Shown here piece by piece: positions 17,308 to 29,020 of a DNA stretch of 64,000 nt. The DNA lies in NCBI GenBank assembly GCA_038049695.1, contig CP142452.1:91023501-91087500 (forward strand), given 5' to 3'. The first letter of the stretch is position 1; every line of letters starts with the position of its first letter. The DNA comes from Cinnamomum chago. Lineage: Eukaryota; Streptophyta; Magnoliopsida; Laurales; Lauraceae. The position numbers and the translations under genes are program-made. The notes beneath the pieces are model-generated. The model saw only the letters and a program-made list of their open reading frames with translations, did not search any database and was not told where the DNA came from.

Positions 17308-19540
17308 GGTTGGCTCTGATTGAAGAAGAAGATGGGAAGTAGGTGGTGACTGTTATTTGACAGGGACTCATAGGAGGACATCTGTACAGATCCATGGGAC
17401 CCACAAGTAGCCGATCACGGATAATGTTAATAAATGTAGTCACTGCAAGAACCTATCACATGCAAAGATCTAATCAACTTCTACATGTGAAGAAGACACT
17501 GCTTTTCTTGTTATGGCTTCTTCTCAATAAATACCTAGAAAACATGTCCGTGCTATCATAATATCAAAATTTATAAAAAAGATTAAATTCTTTAAAATTA
17601 AATGCATGAGGTTGTAGGCCAAAAGAGAGGAGGGAAAAAAGTCAGTAAGAATTTAATACTTAATATCATATAATAAAAAAAAAAACACACATAAGCCCAT
17701 AAAAATATAAGGTTAATGACCAAAAAAGCTAAAAAACAAAGTCAAAACAAACAAATAATATAAACTATTAATAAAATTCATTAAACTTTGAAAGCCACAG
17801 ACAAATTAAAATCCATAATCAATTCAATAACTTAAGTAATTTAAAAGAATCAAACACCCATGAGAAAAAAAATAAAAAATGAAGCACAAAAGGGCAAAGA
17901 CAAAAAGAACCCACAAATTCATGAAAACCCATCATTAAAAAAAAACCCTAAAACCTATCACAAGTGAGAAATAATAATAAAATAAATACAAAATAAAATA
18001 ATTTTTTTATTAAAAATGCTATAAAATATATATAAATAGAGAACCATAAACAATACAATGATAAAAGAAATTTAGAAGAACCAAACCAACTTATAATAAT
18101 CTAATATTCAAAAATGAAAATCTAAAGCCACAAAAGAAATATGAAAAATCCATAAAAATATTTCACAAAGAAAACTAAAAGAACCCAATGAAAGTAAAAT
18201 AAACAATTAACTCATAATAATAAGCAATAAAAAAGAAGAACATACAACATAAAAATGAGAATTCACATAAAATCTCATGATAAAAAGTGATTTAAAAAAT
18301 AAGAAAACCAAGGAGAACCCAATACCCAAAAGTTGAATAAAAAGGGGGAAAAAAGAAACAATCTATAAAAACCATTAAAATATTGCAAATCTATAAAAAA
18401 AATTAAAATGATGATTCTTTTGTAAAAATTGTATTAAAATGGCATAATTAAAATCATTCAAATAAAATATAATGAACTCAAAAGTCAATGAATTAAAAAA
18501 GGTTTACCTCTCAAATTGAAACGTTTAATAATTACACCAATTGTCTCAAGATGCTCATATTTTAAAATGGGTTGAACATTCATCTAAATTAAGCATGCAA
18601 ATGAGATATGAAAGAATAATAAAAAGAGATACAAAGAAACAAAAGAAATATTGAAGTTGCTATAATCAAATACAATAAACTTAAAAGTAAATGAACGGTA
18701 AAAATGAAAGTTCTCTTGTTGACATAGAAATGAAATTATATTAGAGAAAGTAGAAAATGATGATAATAAAAGTGAGCTTAATTCTTTATATAGATAGACC
18801 AATATTATTGGAGATTCTTTTTGCCATTAGTTCCATATTCTTAAAAAAAAAAAAGTGTACAATCAAAATCAATGGATAAAAAAGAAACCAGGCAACCTAG
18901 AATCGAGAGTGGATTAAACAAAAAAAAGTCTAAGGATTAAATAAACCAGACAACCCAAAACTTAACATTTCACATTTAAAAAATAATAATCATATAATCA
19001 GAATAAATAAAAATACTTGAAATTCCTTAAATTAGTGGCACTTGAACACTGAACCCATTAACACTCAAATGTTATTGCGTTGATAGAAGTAGGATGATTT
19101 TGGGAGTTTCTTAATAGACAAAATGCATGATGGAGAGTCCAAATCACAGAAAAAACTTTATTGAGAAAACTCTAGTATTTTTTATTATTTTACTAGAGAA
19201 TCAATTTGACCGTAGAAATAACCTAGATCGAGATGAAAAATTGGGATATCCTATAAATAATAAGGATGTTTGTCTTAATTAGTGTTCCACTCCTTTTGCA
19301 TCACGATTTCTAAAAGTTAAAGCAAAAAAAAAAAAAATCAAACTCCACCATTTCTCTCTTGGTAAGCATGCATGATAGCATATCAGTTATACGAAAAATT
19401 TTCAGCCTCCTCTTTAACTCTACGTTGTTGTCGCGAGTTTGTCTTTTTTCCATAATGTTATAAAGATCAATATTCTAAAAAAATAGTTACTTTTATAAAC
19501 ACCTCGTAGATAAATTCCAACTCCCAGTCAATATTTCAAA
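17308..19540. other. NUDT19-like 5' flank followed by an A-rich, strand-skewed region
   Basis: The first ~100 bp hold the probable promoter and 5' UTR of the NUDT19-like gene. From about 17,560 to 18,980 the plus strand is dominated by A, with far fewer T and little G or C, over more than 1 kb. It has no long open frame and no periodic repeat. Recurring words such as AAAACCTA and AAGAACCC suggest a decayed element, but no domain or terminus is recognisable. Confidence 0.5.
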
Positions 19541-19547
19541 GTGGGGT

Positions 19548-19643
19548 TGGGTTCGAGTCTCAGCAAAACGATTCTCTATGACGTAGTGGTAGGGTCGCCC
19601 CTTTAAAATCCAAATTGTCCTGAGTTCGAGTCTCAGCACATAC
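19548..19643 (+). mobile_element. tRNA-like SINE or tRNA pseudogene fragment
   Basis: A TGACGTAGTGGTA word (A-box-like, 19,579-19,591) is followed by GAGTTCGAGTCTC (B-box-like, 19,622-19,634) at roughly tRNA spacing. A second B-box-like GGGTTCGAGTCTCAGC lies just upstream at 19,549. No full cloverleaf could be drawn, so this is a SINE head or dead tRNA and not a tRNA gene. Confidence 0.5.
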
Positions 19644-20925
19644 TTTGATTAATTTTTACCACATCATTAAAAATACACGGGTCAGGTCTAACGCGAGCAA
19701 GATGGGTTAGTCCGACCCGAGATTTAATGGTCGTAGGTTTGCAAATTAGTTTTAGATGCGGGTTGGTGGTCCAAAAGGTGTGCTCTACCTCTGGCCCAAC
19801 CCAATCTACTCCAATCCGACCTGTTTGCCAGGGTCAAACTAATTAATTAAATTGGATAAGCCAAAATCAATCGAAGCGAATTGAAATTGAAATAAATTTG
19901 AAACAAGGTCGCATAATTATATAATAATATATAATAATAGCTCTCTCGTATTGTATTGTAAGTGAAAAGTAGAAAGAAGATAATCTCAAATCAAATTAAA
20001 AAAGTTTAATCTGCAGTCTGCACCCGTTATTGGCTCTTATGCCATTTGATAAGATGTTGATTAATGATCATTAAGAAATCAATTCAGCTTTCAATTAACT
20101 AACAACGGAATTATCAAAATGGCAAGCATTTCATCATTGCATGACAGTCATTGAGAATGTGGCGGACAATATTCTCAACCAAACCACCCTCTGCAACTTT
20201 TGTCAGACAGCCAATGGGAATTCAAGAATTACGACTTCACATACAATGGCAGTGAGTAGCAAAGGTGAGGCTCTTCTCCATCTTGTGCCGTCGGTTAGTA
20301 GTCAGGTAAGGGGACATGCATTTTGGTTTGTATTGGAGGTGGAGTGGAATAAGGATTTTTTCCATACCGCTGTCTTTACATCTAATATTCTATTTTCAGG
20401 GGTTAAAATTTAAGTAGTTTTTCGTAGAGTTGTTCATGTAATGTCTAGGGCCCATGCGATATCATATCGGTATTATAGGTACAACTTTACAGCAAATATT
20501 TAAACTTAATTGTTATGAGGCAAATGTTAGATACGGTGATAACCCCTAAAATTAATGGTCATTTAGTAGTAGAGAATCTTTTTTTCTTTTTCTTTTTTTT
20601 TTGTCATTTTCTGCGCTTTGAGAGTTTCTTTTTGTCAAGTTGTGCGTTTTAAATCTAATTTTATTCTTTCTTTTTTTTCTTGATTTGACTCTTTTTTTTT
20701 TATCATTTGTGAGCATTTCCAAAAAGGAAAAAAGCATGAAAAACTTGGCCACTCTTTTAGATAAAACTTCTTTCACATTTGATGCCGCCACTACAAGAAA
20801 TGGGATAAATTTTCTACGATTCCAAAGAAAAACATTTCCTAATGCGGGATTGGAGCATTTTGATTTTCCGTGAAGAGGAAAAGGACTGCGGATTTGGTTT
20901 TCTGCTGATGTACACAAACGTGCAT
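19644..20925. other. Intergenic, nothing recognised
   Basis: Short open frames without domains. T-rich runs lie at 20,579-20,605 and 20,668-20,702. A few GGTTGGGTT-type words near 19,680-19,830 resemble the GC-rich MITE family seen elsewhere, without clear ends. Confidence 0.4.
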
Positions 20926-20933
20926 CAAATGAG

Positions 20934-21281
20934 TAAGGGTGCTCCTGGGCCTAGCCAACCCAATCCCATTCCTGCAGTACAATCCACTTTGGGTCAGGCT
21001 TGGATTTTTAATTTGCTCTGGGTGGGTCTTGAATTATATGATAGAAACCCTAAAGCCGGCCCGTATAAGGACTTCTTAGAATTTAGTGATAATTTGTCTA
21101 AGCAATTGCTAAAGAAGCTTGTCCGACTCATAAAAGGCCCAATACAGCCTGGCCTAATTGACTAAATGGGTGAGCTTTGGCCAGACATTAAGGCCCGGTT
21201 GGGCTTGGGTTTGATTGGGCATGTGTTTCTAAAGGCAGCATATGCCTCAGCCTGGTTCTATCCATCCCATGAACACCCCTA
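20934..21281. mobile_element. hAT-type MITE, 348 bp, with exact 8-bp target duplication
   Basis: The termini are TAAGGGTGCTCC at the left and GAACACCCCTA at the right, an inverted pair of the TAGGGGTG class typical of hAT elements. The flanks are identical 8-mers, CAAATGAG, at 20,926-20,933 and 21,282-21,289. The interior is rich in GGCCC/GGGCT words and has no transposase. It is the best delimited member of the family also seen at 8,340-8,800, 33,617-34,057, 34,973 and 36,472-36,898. Confidence 0.85.
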
Positions 21282-21289
21282 CAAATGAG

Positions 21290-22464
21290 TCAGGGTAATC
21301 AGGTTCAATTCCTGGTCAAAACATGGAGATATATATCATTAATGTGTTAAAATAGGGTAGATTTAGGGTGGGTAGATTAAGAAATTAATACTCTAATATA
21401 GGGACCAACCCAGCTTGCATTAGGTTGTGTTGGGGCTATGTTATTAGCCCGGCCCGTGTGCATGACCCGACCCTATTTCCTGGGCTGTCGATTAAATAGC
21501 CTAGTCAAGGGTTTACTATGCCTAAAGGCCCAGCCCATCCCTATTTAGTACTAAAGCGTACAAATTTCCTAAAAGTCTAGACCTGGGCCTTAAAATAGGT
21601 CCTGTAACTAAACAGGGCAGGCATTGGCCCGCCTGTGAAATGTGGATACTCGACCAACATAAAACAAAGCACAAGGCCACTTTAAAGTAAGACAAGAATC
21701 TTTCTAAAGCTAAGTAGTGGAGTACATGAAAAATCAACTAATCTTTTCTTTGCTTTTCAAACAGTGACAAAATGTACATGAGGTCAATCAGCAGCCTTTA
21801 AAAAGTTTCGGTCAAAAGTATGCCAACTGTGTAGCAATTATCTCGACATTACAAAGAAAGATTAGAAGCTTTGAAGAGTAATTAGTGGATCGATCGAGTT
21901 CTCTAAAAAGTACTCATATAATATACACATACATTTCAACTTGAGCTAGCTGGTCTTTTTTTTTTTCTCTCATTTCAACAATCAGGCTGGTTCTTTGAGA
22001 TGAACACAGTGGAATGGGTTCCATAGGTTCAAGAGCATTGGAATCCAAATCCATGTAAAACATGCAAAATAATAATAATCATCATTATCATTATCATCAA
22101 TATCAAAGTCTATTATTGCTGCTATTTTTTGACTAAAAAATAATAATCAATATCTGCATGTATCAGTTGTATCTGGGATATATACATGTATGAGTCGACT
22201 ATCAGGTTGATGCTTTATACACACCCTTTTTATGATCAGTGAATCTGAAGTGCCATTTTGTGGGCCTTCCATGGATGGGTACAAAATTACTACCATTGGG
22301 TAGCTCTAACTTTTTGTCCTGCGTCTGAGTAGGAAAGAAATGTTGTAATGCTTTTCTTGTCACTGATCTAAACATTTGATTAATCAAAAGAATATCCATC
22401 CCAATAAAAGTCACAACATTTAACCCATCATCAACCAACTCAGAGAAGAAGAGGTAGTTTTGAC
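21290..22464. other. Intergenic with a further GC-rich repeat scrap
   Basis: The segment 21,400-21,620 repeats GGCCCG/GGCCCAG words of the hAT-MITE family without clear ends. The remainder is AT-rich with ATT/ATC microsatellite runs near 22,065-22,110. No gene is seen. Confidence 0.4.
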
Positions 22465-22469
22465 TCAGA

Positions 22470-25103
22470 TGTTGTTACACCTTATTTCGAGTTACTTAAG
22501 ATTAACTATAATTAATTGAGATTAATGCATATTAAGCATGATTCATCAACTTAAATGTAATTAATGCCTAGAATGGATCAAATTAGTTACACTTGAATTA
22601 ATTAAGCATAATAAACAAGTTTGAAAGAGATTGGTTTAATGGAGTTGAATTTAGACCCAAATCAGTGGAATTAAGGACTTTTCCCGTAAATAAGGATTTA
22701 TGTGTATTTCGTCGGATACGGTAAAACTTGATACTATCAAGTGTATTTCGATGAGTACATTAACTTTCAAAAAGTACTCGATTTCATTTGACCTCAAATG
22801 AAGCAAGTGGGTCTTAATTTAACTCAAATTAGAAATATGTAGAATATATAGGGTTTATGTGCAAAATACTATTAATAAGGTTGAGAAGAACCCAGAATGT
22901 AGTTCATTCGGTGGTTTCATCCCAACAACAGTGAGAAAGAGAGAGAGAGAGAGAGAGCAGCTTAGGTTCTTTCTTCTTCATTTCTTCTCTATCAAATGTT
23001 TTAAAAAGGGTTCTTGCAAGTGATTTTAAAAAGGAATTTGTGAATTTCATCTTCTCCATCATCTTCTTCAAGTTTCTTTGGAGATAGAGTTTAGGGAAAA
23101 CTGAGATTTTCTCTTTGTTGAGCTACAAGTAAGTATCAAATGTAGTTTTGGTTTTACATAGGTTGTTTAAAACCCTTTTTCCATCTTAATTAATATGTGA
23201 ATTCGTATTTGAATGGTTTGGTGATATTAGGGTTTGAAATTGTGTGGAATTGAATCAAATAGAGCTCAAAAGAAGGGGGTTTTGTGTTAAACCTCAATAA
23301 AAAAGCAAGTATAGAAATTACTTGTGATTAAATTGCTATTTGTTACGAGCTTTTATCATTAGATGTGATTTTTTTTGAAATTGTATAGATTGGAATAGTG
23401 TATGAATCAACTGAGTGATGTCTGTAGTGATTAAATGATGGAATAGAAGTGTATTTTGTGTATTAGATTAATTTAAAAGGAAAGTGTAAATAGTTTATCA
23501 TGATTACATGCTAAATTATGTAGATTTCATTTAATTGGTTGTAGTTATGAATTCAGTCATATTATGTGAGAATTAATTTATGTGAATGGGTTGATTAGAT
23601 GAATTAATGTTTGAGAAAGGTGTATATGAATGAATGATGATTGAGGAGAGGATAGGAGGTCCTATTTTATTTGATTTACAGGTTGTGAGTGAATTGAAGT
23701 TGAGAGAGAGGGAGAAAGAAATAGTTTCAAAGCTGAAATGGAACTGAGATTTGTCCCAAGTCCGATCGATCGAACTATCATTTAATCGATTGGACAGGTC
23801 CTAACTAAAATTGGTTCTATTTGAACCAATTGATGGTTTTAGGATCATAAATGGTCTATAAAAATTAGTTTGAAGACTAATTAAGGATTAGTAAGTTAAT
23901 TACCCTTTTCATAAAATAATATCCTTGGATTTAGATTCAAGATGAATTAAATGTTAACAAAAAAGGTTAACCAAAGTTGGGTAATTGTAATCCAATAGTA
24001 ATATTAGCTTTTAAAGCTAGCCGATAAGATATTGAATAATTATCCAAAATTAATAAGATTTCAGAATAAATTTCTGAATTTTAGGAAAAGAGCTTATTGA
24101 TTATATCAAGGCTATTAATATAATTTTACCACCATAGGTGTTAATTAAGAGGATTTTAATGTACAAATTCACATAAATTGTGATGTCCATCAAGAATAAC
24201 ACGTACATTAAACAACTGAGGATTACACCTAAATGGTTGATATTATCTAATTGAGTTTGTACATTGAAATGTATTCGTTAAATTGTAATTGAACGGAATT
24301 AAATGTTAAACTGTATTGATACTCGAGTCTGACACTACATAGTGATTTTTGTAAGCTCAATAGAGTTGTTACTGCCGCGGTAGATTATTTAGGAGTGTTC
24401 TGGAGCTCCGTGGTGATATCAGTAGTCTCTGACCCGGGCACTAATAAATCCCACAATTTATGAATCCTTCCATATGGAAAATAGAAATTCTTCATTTTTA
24501 GAAAGATGTGATGTGAAATGAAACGCTATTGTAGTTTACCAAGTAATAAAGACTCTTATGGATTTTGAATTGTATTTGTATTAGTCTAACAAGGAGTTAG
24601 ACGAATTAAATGTGTATCTAGCATGTTCAATCATGTAATTGTTTATACATTGTTGAATTGTCAAATTCATAGTGTTATTGATAGCATTATAGGCACAACT
24701 GCCCATGCCGGTCCTTCAGAGGCCACAGCGCCAGCGGAGACGTCGGATCCGGTTCCTCAAGGAGGACTAGTTGAGTGGAAGTGAAGCAATATCATATGAT
24801 TATGATATTGAAATGAAAATTGAAAAGAAAACTTTTGATAATGGAATTTGTTGGAAATGTTTCATATTTTCCATTGCTTGCATTGTAATTAAATGTGCAG
24901 GTGAATGTTGTTTATATTGTAAATGAGTTTTGTTTTATACATGAGAAATGTATATTTGTTTATAGTCCGCATAATGTGTTATTTGATATCCCTTATAAAT
25001 TTTATGTAATGAAAGTTCACGGGAGTAAGTATGCAAAGCGATTTGGGATAAACTCGGATTAATCATAATCTCGGGCTCGTATCGTATCAGATTCGATGTT
25101 GCA
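22470..25103 (+). mobile_element. Probable solo LTR, about 2.6 kb
   Basis: Begins TGTTGTTACACC and ends GATGTTGCA, so TG..CA. The flanks are TCAGA and TCACA, an imperfect 5-bp target duplication. There is no gag or pol. It contains a GA microsatellite and T/C-rich leader-like stretch (22,930-23,050). About 400 bp from the right end is a GC-rich island (24,690-24,780) in AT-rich DNA, the same layout as the 4.16-kb solo LTR at 49,216-53,379. The LTR call is by analogy; the ends are not proven. Confidence 0.5.
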
Positions 25104-25515
25104 TCACAGACTTCTCAAAGCATAAGAATGATAAATCTCTTAAAGATTTTGATTCTTAGGTGTCAGTGTCCATGATCTCTACTAGTTGTCCATCCATACA
25201 ACTAAAATCACTCATATCAATCATAGATATCCACTGAATGTTACTCCTATCATTCCCCTTGTTGATTGAACTCAAAGCTCCAATAATGGTGTGGCTCATC
25301 AGCAAATTCTCTGTGGGTGATTTGGAGATATTTGCAATTTTGATTGAAATGTTTTGACATGTTTTTAGCATAAAAAGGCATTGTCGAAAACATTCCTTGG
25401 ACCGCCCAAAAAAGCAATGTTCTTGCATTATGGATGTCAGAAGTTTGAGCACAGGCTGCATAGACTCTGATCCCAGTCTTGCACACTTTCAAGATTTCGT
25501 GGCGACTCATCCTCA

Positions 25516-25567
<52 letters not shown>

Positions 25568-26550
25568 AGCATGCCAGTACACACTACCCAAACTGTGGGC
25601 CCTCTTATGGGAGGGGTTTGGATCTGACTGTCCTCATCATTGACCTTCATCAAATGAATGGATAACTATAATTGTATGGACCCAAATTCATGGTTTCAAA
25701 ATCAGGTGAAAACCAGATTGTATGTATCAGTTCCTCTTTTCAACTTGATACCTAACACGTCTTCAATTTCATTCTCACCACCTTTATAATAAATTGCTAT
25801 TCCATGTAAATCTAAAACTGCTATGAAAACAATTGAAAACAACGCTGAAACAAATTGAGATCGATATCAGTCTGTGACCAATATATCAGTCGATATATGA
25901 AGGTTTTGGCTTTTGAGTTATACAATGTCGAAAACCATGTTTTAAAACCATGTCTGAATTAATTAAATTATTAAAATCAAGGGTTAGAATATTTCAATCA
26001 ATGATTTTTTATTATACATTCTAAGGCCTGAAATTTGGACCCTGGATTAATTTGATCCTATATTAATCTTGCAAGTGGATGAGTCCCGCCATTGTTTTGT
26101 TGTGTGCAAGACTAGCATCAGAATCTGCAACAAGCACATCCCATGAGAAGCCTTATGGTCATGCTAAATCATCTTTTCAAGCTCATGCTAAAGGAGAAAA
26201 GATAACAATACAAAAGAGATGTTTCTTTGATAGGCTTTTGCAAAGATACCATACATCTCATAATAGCTAAAGGCACTTCTCAAGTCCATACTGACTCAAT
26301 ACATACTCAGAACATAGAAACATCACAACCACATACTTGTTAAGAAGAAGAGAGGGGACAATGAAACCATGGATAACAAAACCGGCCCAGTGCAACATTG
26401 AAAATGTGTCTCCAACCATGGTCCCATCAATGACCCCTAGCACACCACATTAAAAAAAAATAATAATAGGAAATGACTTGGATACGAGAAGAGAAAAAGG
26501 CAAAATATTTAGACAATTCATAGAAACAATCATTACCCAAAAATGCAAGC
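25104..26550. other. Intergenic, 3' flank of the RanBP2 zinc-finger gene
   Basis: No recognised gene. Contains an AT microsatellite at 25,519-25,562 that creates artefactual Tyr-Ile repeat frames on both strands. Confidence 0.4.
25519..25562. repeat. (AT)n microsatellite
   Basis: About 21 uninterrupted AT units. It is likely highly variable between individuals. Confidence 0.95.
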
Positions 26551-28193
26551 CTATGATGAAGAGGCCCTAGGTGCATTGCATCTGTAGCACTCCATTCTGC
26601 TTGCAAAGTTGTGTTCATTGCACCCCGGCCTATCCAAACCCATGAAAATAGAATCTAAGTGTACTATAGCAAAAATAACTTACCATAGAAGTGTTTTAAG
26701 TCTACATATGCATTTGTTGACTTTAGTTTTTGTTGTTAACGAAAGCATATAAAAGAGGAGGTGAAAATGCATATTGGTATAATGTATATACTGACAAGAA
26801 AGAAGAAATTGGCCATCATACAAATGAAGTGGGCCAGCACATGTCATGCATACCAAATGGTCAAAACCAATGAATCTAGCAACCATGTCAGCAAGAATCT
26901 CAAATCTATCAAACATAGCAACATGATTCAATTTCAAAAGGACGGACAGTCAATGGAGCCAACTCATACAAAATCTGTCAAGATAAGGGCCAGCCACATA
27001 AGGATCGACCAATTCAGCAAAAGATCATTGCCTACTAAAAAATATGCTATAAGAGGAAAGTGGTGATCCCGCTTCCTTATTATAGACTGTTAATGAATGG
27101 ATGAGATTGTATCTAATCATATCTAAAAAGATTTTCCAAAAATTTTGTAAGGAAGTCCTATAATTAAAATCAATATACATCTCGTGTCATGACATGAAGA
27201 CACGAATTATCCTTTTCTCCCAGATCTTTGTTTTTCACATGTACACCTTGCTTGGCACCATTCATGACACATTCAACATTTGTATGAACTTATCCATACA
27301 CGTTCAAAAATAGAGCAAAGCAGGGAAAGCTGATATCTAGTGCGACCACACAAAAAAAAAAAAAAAAAAAAACCGAAAAGGAAGTAGAGGATTAAAATAA
27401 CTAAGAAAAGCAATATAATAACACCCCAAAAGAAAATATTGTGATAAGGCCATGCAGAGTAGATTTGGTGACTTTGTCCTTTAACACGCACATGTCTGTA
27501 CAAGTGCAAAAATGCATGGATGTGTCCACGTACCCATATGTGGATGTATGAAGGAATGCATCTATGTTGATACTCGATACTCCACAAATCTAAGAGTTCA
27601 TTTGGATGTGAAGAAGGAGGAGGTGGAGAAAACAAGTAAAGAAAATTGTGTCATTGTTTTCTCCACATGTTTTCATGGCTAACTTGTGAAGAAAACTGTC
27701 CACAGCTGTACAATGGACAGTTTTCTCCATCTCCACCTTCTCTGCTTTTGCGATGAGGAGAAAAGGTGGAAAAAAGCTATCCATAGTTCTAGAAAAGCGT
27801 AAACTATGGACAGCTCTCCTTACCGAAATAAAATGCTACTTCACCTTGAAATGAAAATTACCTGGTGCAAATCCAGTCACCAGATTTCCACCCAGAGCGT
27901 CCGCCAAATGGAAAACCACCTCTCGAACGCTGTGCATCGCCATCGAAGCTGCTGGTGGACTCGTCCTTGAATGAGCCACACTTGAAGCAGCTGGAGCGGC
28001 TAGCGAAGTTGTGCGCCCCACAGTTCCCTGCAGGGCAATACCAATCTCCAGGCCGGACTTCCGACCCACCCCTCCCGGTGAAGCCAACACAGTCGCTGGG
28101 CCTTGGCTCATTGCAACGTTGGCACGAATCCCTCCAGCTGAAATTCAAGTGCTGGCATGACCTGCAGTTCCAATCTCCCGGCTTGCTGGTCAT
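26551..28193 (-). CDS. RanBP2-type zinc-finger protein, three fingers, 136 aa
   Basis: Small plant RanBP2-type (NZF-like) proteins of this kind are thought to bind RNA or protein; the precise role is not set by sequence. Two coding exons join in frame: 28,193-27,862 and 26,629-26,551. The start MTSKPGDWNC is chosen because finger 1 begins at residue 5; an in-frame Met 54 bp upstream lies before the predicted UTR acceptor. Finger 1 has W8, C10, C13, C24, C27. Finger 2 is PGDWYCPAGNCGAHNFASRS with SCFKCGSFKDE. Finger 3 is split by the intron: KSGDWICTR joins PGCNEHNFASRMECYRCNAP, then RASSS and TAG. Both later fingers carry the GxHNFASR core of the plant family. The length fits the family, though the Gly-rich linkers are short. 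The 1.2-kb intron has GT..AG ends and matching phase. Looks intact. Confidence 0.93.
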
Positions 28194-28217
28194 CTTCTCA
28201 GACCTAATTAAACGTTC

Positions 28218-28990
28218 ACTAAAAGAGAGAGAAAGAACAAAACCCAAATGAGAGAGGCCAGGGAGAAAAAATAAAAAAGAGCCATACGTTGATTTTTATT
28301 CCTGTGTTAGTACTACAACGCTACTAGGCTCTTTATTATACTAGTAGTTAAAAAGAAAGAGACAAACTATAAAGATTGTATATAAGATAACAATGTATCT
28401 ACTACTCTTTTTTATTCTCCTAGTACTCCAAATTAATTGTTATCGTTGTAGCAGCAGCAAGGGTAGTGGGGCAGTGGTGGAGGCAGTTGTAGTACTATAC
28501 TAGTAGGAACACTCCCAGTAATGGCAGAAGTAGAAGAAAAGTAAAAAAAGATAAAAGAGTATATACTAATGAAGGAGGAAGATCAGGTCTCAGTGACAAA
28601 AAGATCTGTTATTATGGAAATAGCCTCAAAGGTGATGACCAAATAGGGAGAAAGGACCCAAATGAAGAAGCCATTTGAGTCCCAATGCCACTATTCTCTT
28701 CGACTGAACTAATATTGGAGTCTTAGTTCTTTTACCCATATGTTGAAAATTACATAAGGCTACAACTATATATGGACTCAACAGAGGCATCCTTTTGTTA
28801 TTTCAACCAAGAGGGTCACCAGAGATACAAACTTAAGCTATATATCAAATGTTCAAAGATGAAGAGAGTGGAAGGAAAATGGTGCTCAAGGGCTTGCTTA
28901 CCTCAAGGAAATAGGGAGAAACCAAGTAGAGGCAAAAGGTCAAGCAGCAGAAGATATGGCAAAAGGAGAGTGTATGAGTTTTGGGTGAAT
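28218..28990 (-). promoter_or_regulatory. Predicted 5' UTR exons and UTR intron of the zinc-finger gene
   Basis: Upstream of the ATG a pyrimidine tract ending in TTTTAG gives an acceptor at 28,219-28,220. A donor TTGAG|GTAAGC lies at 28,902/28,901. The predicted UTR intron is therefore 28,901-28,219. Inferred from splice-site quality alone. Confidence 0.5.
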
Positions 28991-29010
28991 TGGTATGTGG
29001 GTTGGTTTGG

Positions 29011-29018
29011 TTTTTATA
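29011..29018 (-). promoter_or_regulatory. TATA box candidate of the zinc-finger gene
   Basis: TATAAAAA on the minus strand. It would place transcription start near 28,985, about 80 bp before the predicted UTR donor. Confidence 0.45.
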
Positions 29019-29020
29019 CA

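Noticed and set aside
17560-18980. A-rich region as an integrated pararetrovirus
   Set aside because: Such insertions are A-rich, but there is no reverse transcriptase, movement-protein or coat-protein frame and no tRNA-Met primer site here.
25250-25627. Frames on both strands with Tyr-Ile repeats that look like a membrane segment
   Set aside because: They translate an (AT)n microsatellite and are open on both strands for that reason.
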